In this document: piece after piece, positions 59,095 to 64,000 of the stretch
How the letters are laid out: every line of letters starts with the position of its first letter
Numbering within the stretch: position 1 is the first letter of the stretch
NCBI RefSeq assembly: GCF_022227765.1
Contig: NZ_JAJMLZ010000008.1
Location: 1-64,000, forward strand
Reading direction: 5' to 3'
DNA length: 64,000 nucleotides
Origin: Ectothiorhodospira shaposhnikovii
GTDB taxonomy: Bacteria; Pseudomonadota; Gammaproteobacteria; Ectothiorhodospirales; Ectothiorhodospiraceae
Notes under the pieces: generated by a model
Seen by the model: the letters and a program-made list of their open reading frames with translations, nothing else
The model's database searches: none
What the model was told of the DNA's origin: nothing
Translations under genes and position numbers: made by a program

Positions 59095-62028
59095 TCACCG
59101 AGGCCGAATGTCATGGACCTGGCTGATGTCCGCGTCACCGCCGGGACCGTGGCAGGTCAGGCAGTTTTCGCCGCCAGGATCCAGGTTGTTGATACCGGCG
59201 GACATGGAACCACCCCGGGGCTGGATATGGTTCTCAAACCAGTCCGGATTGGTGTGGCAGGAGGTACAGACCGAGGCAATCGGGCTGAACTTCCGGTGCT
59301 GCTCCAGGTTATTCAGCTCGTTATCGGCACCGAAGGCCACCGCACCGGCATTGGCGAAGTTGCCGGTCTCCCAGTCGAAGCTGCGATGGGTGGAACCAAT
59401 CACCCCCTCGGCCAACGGCAGCTTGTAACTGTCGTTGACGTGGCAGGTATTGCAGTTGGCAATGCTGCCCGGGAAGTGATGGGCGTTCTCCCACTGACCA
59501 TCCTCATCTCCCCGCGGAGCCGGACCGCCGAATACCAGGGCACGCAGCTGGATGCCGTCCGCCCCCATGTTGGCCCTGTGGATGTGATGGATCATGCGCT
59601 TGAAGTCCTTGGACTCCTCAAGCTTGCCATCGAATTGCCCCTCCACGCCCCGGCGTGCCGCATGGGAAATGTCCGTATTGTTGGGATTGTGGCAATGGAC
59701 GCAAAGCTCCGGGTTGTTGCGGCGGTTGCCTCCGTGCTTGGCGAAACGGATATGGCAGGACCGGCAGGTGTCCTCCACATCCACCACCTGACGCCGAGGC
59801 GTCGGAACCGCGTTGCCGATGGCAAAGGTGGTCACCCGATGCAGGGCGTTGACGATGGGCGTGCGGCTGTCATCCCAGACGCTATCCACCGCACCCAGGG
59901 CATCCAGCGGCACCACCTGATGCTGCACCGCAATGGAGCCGGTGCCGTTTTCGGGCATGGTGTCGATGATGGAGGACACATCCAGGGTCACCGTGTAATA
60001 CCCGCTCCCCGTGGGTCCGGCAATGGTGATGTTGCTGCCCGAGCCACTGGTCCAGCAACCGGCATTACAACCAAAGTCCGTGGTACGACCCGGCCAGTTG
60101 TTATTGACGTCGCTGGAGTGGGTGAAGTCGGCAAAACCTTCCTCGCGCCAGCCCATGACGAAGCCCAGGGAGAAGGTGGCATTGACGTCGTGTCTCAGGT
60201 AGACGTTCTTGGCGTCATCCCGCACCCGCAGGCGGAAGGTCACGGTCTCGGCGGCCGGATCCAGGGTGGCCGGTTCCAGCTCGATCCGGAGCTGGTCCTG
60301 GCGAATGCCCGCCCGGGTGAAACTCAGGTGGGCCCGGGTCACGCGAACCCGGTTGTTGCCGCCCTGCTCGATCCCCCGCAACCCGATGTTGGCGGCATCG
60401 CCGACAGGGGTCTGGTTGTGACAGCCGCCACAGTTCCCAGTGACAAACAGGGAACTACCCAAGGCGCCGGCCAGGGTGCCGTCACCCTGCCATCCGGTAT
60501 CCGGATTGAACCCGGTCCGGTGGCCGCTGCGCCAGTCTCCCCTCGGCCCTTCGGTTGAGGCCCCAAAACGCTGGGCCAGCAGAGCCGGCAGGGTCTCATC
60601 CGGATGAACGCCACCCGGCAGCGCCACGTCGGCATCGGAGAAGTTGTACCAGAACACGTTGTCGTGGCAGGCGGCGCAGGCCTCTACGGTACGGGTGGGA
60701 CCCCACCAGTTGTCACCGTCCGGGGTCACCCTCGCCAGCTTCTGCTTGGCCAACAGATCCTCGCCGCCGGCGATCAGCACCAGCTCGTCCCGGGTCTCCT
60801 GACCCATGTGACACTTCACGCAATTGTCGATGCCGAAGGAGGCCTGACGCGGGATCGGGTTGCCATTCGGCAGGACGCCGTGGGAGGCATAGTTGCCCAC
60901 ATGACCGATGTTGCCATTGTCATGCACGGCCTGAGGGAATCGCAGCTTGCTGAAGTCGTTGTTGCGGATGAAATAGGGCACACCGGCACGCACGCTGGGC
61001 AGTGACTGTCCCCGATGGATTTTGTGCACCATCTGCTTGAAGTCGATGCTGCGGCCGCTGACCGGGTCCACGCTGCCCGGGTTGTGACAGGTGACGCAGT
61101 ACTGGGGCTCCACCCGGTTGCCGCCATGCTTGCGCAGGGTGCCGTCGTGGCAGGTGTTGCAGCTGTCGAGGGAAATCATGTCCCGGGTGGCATCCACCCC
61201 ATGGGTGGGACGCTCGCCGGTGGCCGGGATGAAGTCATACCAGGCGTTGGCCACCAGGCCGCCTCCCAGCTGCATGCCCACCCGGTGGGTCCAGTCGTCG
61301 TTGTATTCCACCGTATAGGTCAGGGTATTGCCACTGCCCTCGATGCGAACCCCCCGGGGCAGCGTGGTGCCATCCGCCCAGGAACAGCGGATGGCCGCGC
61401 CCAGCTCAGTCTCTGCCTGACGGCGATCGGAGAATTCATGGCTATCATGAGAGCCATCTTCCACGCAGCGCCACAGCTGGCCCACGTTCTCGCCGGTGAT
61501 GGTCCGGCTGGCCTGATTCACATTGAGATTGTAGGTGTAGCGATACTCGCCGTTGCCCAGATTCTCCAGGGTACCGTTGTTCTCGATATTCCCCTGAATG
61601 GCATTGCCGAACATGGGTGCCCCGGTGGGATTGTTCTCCGAGACCGCCAGCATCCACCCGGAATCGGGCACCGGACGCTCCCGGGTGATGTAGTTCACCC
61701 AGTCATAGCCCTGACCATACCGGCTCCTGGGGGCCAGCTTGGCAAAGGTGAAACTGGCCGCGGACAGGTCGGTGATGGGCGCACCCCGTCCATCCAGCAG
61801 GGTGAATTCCACCACCGGATGCCCCTCATTGTTGACCTGTGCGCTAGTGATGCGCAGATCCGGGCCGGCGGCCGAATCACCCGGCAGCGCCGGCAGACCA
61901 CCACCGCCACCACCGCCGCCGGTGGTGGTTTCGTCAAAACCACTGTCGCTGGCCAGACAGCCCGTCAGCACCAGGGCCAGCAGGGTGACCAGGGCCAGAT
62001 GCATGCCGTTCCTCACGACGACATTCAT
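59095..62028 (-). CDS. OmcA/MtrC-family decaheme c-type cytochrome (outer-membrane lipoprotein)
   Basis: The ~977-residue product (from ATG 62028, MNVVVRNGMHLALVTLLALVLTG|C) is a lipoprotein with ten CxxCH heme sites in two pentaheme groups: CNTCH, CVTCH, CVKCH, CAACH, CGGCH, then CRSCH, CVHCH, CNTCH, CTSCH, CLTCH, set between beta-rich domains. This is the OmcA/MtrC family, which moves electrons across or on the outer membrane. An ATG at 62130 has a better ribosome-binding site (GGAGG) and would add a 34-residue leader, so the start is not certain. Next to an MtrB-type barrel it probably forms a conduit, for metal or electrode reduction, or for taking up electrons from iron. Confidence 0.92.
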   Translation of the reverse strand: MNVVVRNGMHLALVTLLALVLTGCLASDSGFDETTTGGGGGGGGLPALPGDSAAGPDLRITSAQVNNEGHPVVEFTLLDGRGAPITDLSAASFTFAKLAPRSRYGQGYDWVNYITRERPVPDSGWMLAVSENNPTGAPMFGNAIQGNIENNGTLENLGNGEYRYTYNLNVNQASRTITGENVGQLWRCVEDGSHDSHEFSDRRQAETELGAAIRCSWADGTTLPRGVRIEGSGNTLTYTVEYNDDWTHRVGMQLGGGLVANAWYDFIPATGERPTHGVDATRDMISLDSCNTCHDGTLRKHGGNRVEPQYCVTCHNPGSVDPVSGRSIDFKQMVHKIHRGQSLPSVRAGVPYFIRNNDFSKLRFPQAVHDNGNIGHVGNYASHGVLPNGNPIPRQASFGIDNCVKCHMGQETRDELVLIAGGEDLLAKQKLARVTPDGDNWWGPTRTVEACAACHDNVFWYNFSDADVALPGGVHPDETLPALLAQRFGASTEGPRGDWRSGHRTGFNPDTGWQGDGTLAGALGSSLFVTGNCGGCHNQTPVGDAANIGLRGIEQGGNNRVRVTRAHLSFTRAGIRQDQLRIELEPATLDPAAETVTFRLRVRDDAKNVYLRHDVNATFSLGFVMGWREEGFADFTHSSDVNNNWPGRTTDFGCNAGCWTSGSGSNITIAGPTGSGYYTVTLDVSSIIDTMPENGTGSIAVQHQVVPLDALGAVDSVWDDSRTPIVNALHRVTTFAIGNAVPTPRRQVVDVEDTCRSCHIRFAKHGGNRRNNPELCVHCHNPNNTDISHAARRGVEGQFDGKLEESKDFKRMIHHIHRANMGADGIQLRALVFGGPAPRGDEDGQWENAHHFPGSIANCNTCHVNDSYKLPLAEGVIGSTHRSFDWETGNFANAGAVAFGADNELNNLEQHRKFSPIASVCTSCHTNPDWFENHIQPRGGSMSAGINNLDPGGENCLTCHGPGGDADISQVHDIRPR

Positions 62029-62246
62029 GCGGCCATGAGACCGACCTTGCCCCACCTCACTGAGAGTGACCGGGGGTGAAGATCCCCCACCGGTGAAGTA
62101 TTCCATTTTCGATCGTCTGATTCGTGCCATGCTCCCCACCTCCAGGTTGATTCGCCGTGGACGCTCGCAGCGATTCCGGCACCAGGCCGAACATCGCTCA
62201 TCCATATCGCCCAACCCATCGAATTAATTATTTTAAAATCAATAAT

Positions 62247-64000
62247 CTAGAATCGATAACGCAACGTGCCCGCGATCAGGTGCGAGGTGTAATCCGGGCT
62301 TTCCTGATCCAGCAGGATGAGGTTGCCGACACCGGTCACGCCCACGCCATCCAGAGCCCAGTCCTTTTCCCGGTAACGCTCCACCATGTAGCGCAAACGG
62401 AAATCCAGGTTCTGGCGCAGTCGGTAATCGCCGTAGAGGCTGAATTGGGTCAGGCGTGCCTCCAGGCTGGGATAGACGCCGTTGCCGAGCTCGGACCTCA
62501 CCCGGGCACGGCCCGAGCTTTCGATATGAATCAGCTCGGTCCCCAGGGTCAGCTTGCCCGGGCGAACCACGTATTCACCGCCCAGGCCCAGGGTCAGGGA
62601 GTCCTCATCCCGCTGCGAACGCCAGAACTCGCCGCCGGGACGGGTCGGGGTCGGTGCCCGGAAACCGTCCTGATCCGCCTTGACGTTCTCGTAGGCATAA
62701 AAGGCAAAGGCAGTCATCCGGTCAGTGGGGACATAGGAGACATCCATGGCCCAGATCTGGCGCTCGGCGGACTGCAGTCCCAGTTCGGAACGTGAATAGT
62801 CATCGTCGATCCACTGCACCCGTGGCGTGAATTGCAGCCGGCCATTGGCCTGGAAGGTGGCCAGCAGGGTGATGCTCTGACGGTCACGATCCGCCAGGTA
62901 GTACTTGCGCAGGGCTTCGGGTGCCGTGTCCCGCTCCCAGTTGGAACCCCGCTGTTCGGCATACTGGAATTCAGCGCTGAGGGTGGTGCGTGGAATCGCC
63001 CGGGTGCGAATGCCGGCCTTGTAGGCGGTTTCATCCGTGCGTTCCCGGTCATCGAAGGTCCGTTCCCGCTCGTCCCTGACCACCCCCAGATTTAGATAGG
63101 TCCGATCCTGCACCCGGTAGCTGGCATCCACGTGATAGCGGTGCTGGGTGGAACTGACCGGACGTGAAGACCAGGTCCGTCCGTTGTGTTCCACGTCATA
63201 GGCGGAGGTGCGGTTGTCACGGTCGTCGTAGCGATACCCCGCGCGTAGGTTCAGCCGCTCGTGGGGACGGCCGCTGGCCCGCAGATTCACCAAGGTGGTG
63301 TTGATCTGACCGTCCAGGGATGAAGGCAGCCCCGCGAACGCCTCCACGAACCGCTCATCCTGGGTCATTCTGCCCAGGGCCACGTCGGCACCGACCCGGG
63401 CGGTGCTGTCGGTGAAGGTATAACCGATGGAACCGGTGATCTGATGAAACTGATTGTCCGGTTCCAGCGCCACCGTGCGGCTCGGTGCGTTGTCCCAGTT
63501 GGCCACCGTGGCGTCGGGGACCTCCAGGCTCTGGCCGTCACGCTGGGAGAAGACGGACAGGTGATACCCCAGCCGTCCTTGCAACTGTTCACCGTCGTAG
63601 GTGATATCGGCTTCGAAGCGCGTGGTCTCGTAGTCCACCGGCACCGGTACCACGGCGGATCGCTGCAACGCCCAGAAGTAGTCGTTGTTCACGCCCCGGG
63701 CAATGAGGCCGTCCTTGCGGTCGTAATGCACCGCCGTGCTGGCCCGCCAGCGGGTATCCAGATTGACCCGCCCCCCCACGCTCAGACGCTGACGGTGGGC
63801 GCCCAGATCCACATCTCTCAGGAAATCCTCGGCCGTTGCGGCCCCGCCGCCGGCCGGCAGGCTCAGATTTCCCGACCCGGTCCCACGGTAAGGCGTGCCC
63901 ACGTCCCGATACTGATAGCTGGGCATTTCCTGGTAATAGAGGAAGGTGCTGTAGCGTCCCCGTTCGCCGGCATCCAGTTTCAAGCCGCGGGAATCCAGTC
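62247..64000 (-). CDS. MtrB/PioB-family outer-membrane barrel, 5' end beyond the window
   Basis: The frame is open to the right edge, so the N terminus is missing. The ~584 visible residues alternate strands and turns with many Tyr/Arg/Asp (RLSVGGRVNLDTRWRASTAVHYDRKDGLI, LRAGYRYDDRDNRTSAYDVEH, LDFRLRYMVERYREKDWALDGVG) and end HLIAGTLRYRF with a terminal Phe. This is the decaheme-associated MtrB/PioB barrel that holds a periplasmic multiheme cytochrome in the outer membrane. It precedes the decaheme lipoprotein gene by about 215 bases on the same strand. The MtrA/PioA partner is not in the window and would be expected further right. Confidence 0.9.
   Translation of the reverse strand, partial: LDSRGLKLDAGERGRYSTFLYYQEMPSYQYRDVGTPYRGTGSGNLSLPAGGGAATAEDFLRDVDLGAHRQRLSVGGRVNLDTRWRASTAVHYDRKDGLIARGVNNDYFWALQRSAVVPVPVDYETTRFEADITYDGEQLQGRLGYHLSVFSQRDGQSLEVPDATVANWDNAPSRTVALEPDNQFHQITGSIGYTFTDSTARVGADVALGRMTQDERFVEAFAGLPSSLDGQINTTLVNLRASGRPHERLNLRAGYRYDDRDNRTSAYDVEHNGRTWSSRPVSSTQHRYHVDASYRVQDRTYLNLGVVRDERERTFDDRERTDETAYKAGIRTRAIPRTTLSAEFQYAEQRGSNWERDTAPEALRKYYLADRDRQSITLLATFQANGRLQFTPRVQWIDDDYSRSELGLQSAERQIWAMDVSYVPTDRMTAFAFYAYENVKADQDGFRAPTPTRPGGEFWRSQRDEDSLTLGLGGEYVVRPGKLTLGTELIHIESSGRARVRSELGNGVYPSLEARLTQFSLYGDYRLRQNLDFRLRYMVERYREKDWALDGVGVTGVGNLILLDQESPDYTSHLIAGTLRYRF

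Noticed and set aside
63989-64000. Partial copy of the GCGGGAATCCAGTC dispersed repeat at the right edge
   Set aside because: The sequence is in frame within the MtrB-like barrel, and the match is too short to call a repeat copy.

Overview
The window is GC-rich, densely coded bacterial chromosome. Housekeeping genes of gammaproteobacterial type (aroK-aroB, dgt, dnaG, rpoD, priA, argS, hrpA, hemH, pntAB) sit beside a complete alpha-carboxysome operon with a form IA RuBisCO and a decaheme OmcA/MtrC-type cytochrome plus MtrB/PioB-type barrel. This suggests a chemolithoautotrophic or phototrophic gammaproteobacterium, most likely of the Chromatiales/Ectothiorhodospiraceae kind. That placement is inferred from gene content and protein style, not from a marker phylogeny.

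Layout. 1-1.7 kb: a decay zone with one intact Rpn-family nuclease, the start of a second Rpn-like gene, and a toxin tail and antitoxin head. 1.7-5.4 kb: a zinc-uptake operon (His-rich outer-membrane barrel, ZnuA, ZnuC, ZnuB, all minus strand) behind a clear Zur-type palindrome. 5.7-8.1 kb: minor pilins PilV-PilW-PilX. 8.2-11.0 kb: a PrsT-like TPR lipoprotein. 11.2-19.5 kb: aroK-aroB-dgt-SPOR/ATPase-dnaG-rpoD, then a CAT-anticodon tRNA and an orphan antitoxin. 20.4-29.4 kb: cytochrome b561, a CinA-like protein, ferrochelatase, an HNH nuclease, pntA1-A2-B and priA. 29.5-37.6 kb: argS, an FtsN-like SPOR protein, hrpA, an HtpX-like protease and a glutamine amidotransferase. 37.6-45.4 kb: a P-type ATPase, then a TetR regulator divergent from an RND efflux pair.

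45.4-57.4 kb is the carbon-fixation island. A BicA-like SulP bicarbonate transporter diverges from cbbL-cbbS-csoS2-csoSCA-csoS4A-csoS4B-csoS1-csoS1-bacterioferritin-acRAF-a small disordered protein-cbbR. A free-standing homologue of the two C-terminal CsoSCA domains follows. Together these import bicarbonate, convert it to CO2 inside a shell and fix it. 57.4-64 kb: a sigma-54 activator without a phosphorylatable receiver, an FNR-like box in its leader, and genes for moving electrons across the outer membrane (decaheme lipoprotein and porin, the latter cut by the window edge).

Most interesting: the stand-alone carbonic-anhydrase homologue beside cbbR; an 85-residue disordered protein with a near-terminal tryptophan that looks like an orphan McdB; a CsoS2 with only three middle repeats; and the closeness of an extracellular electron conduit to the CO2-fixation genes.
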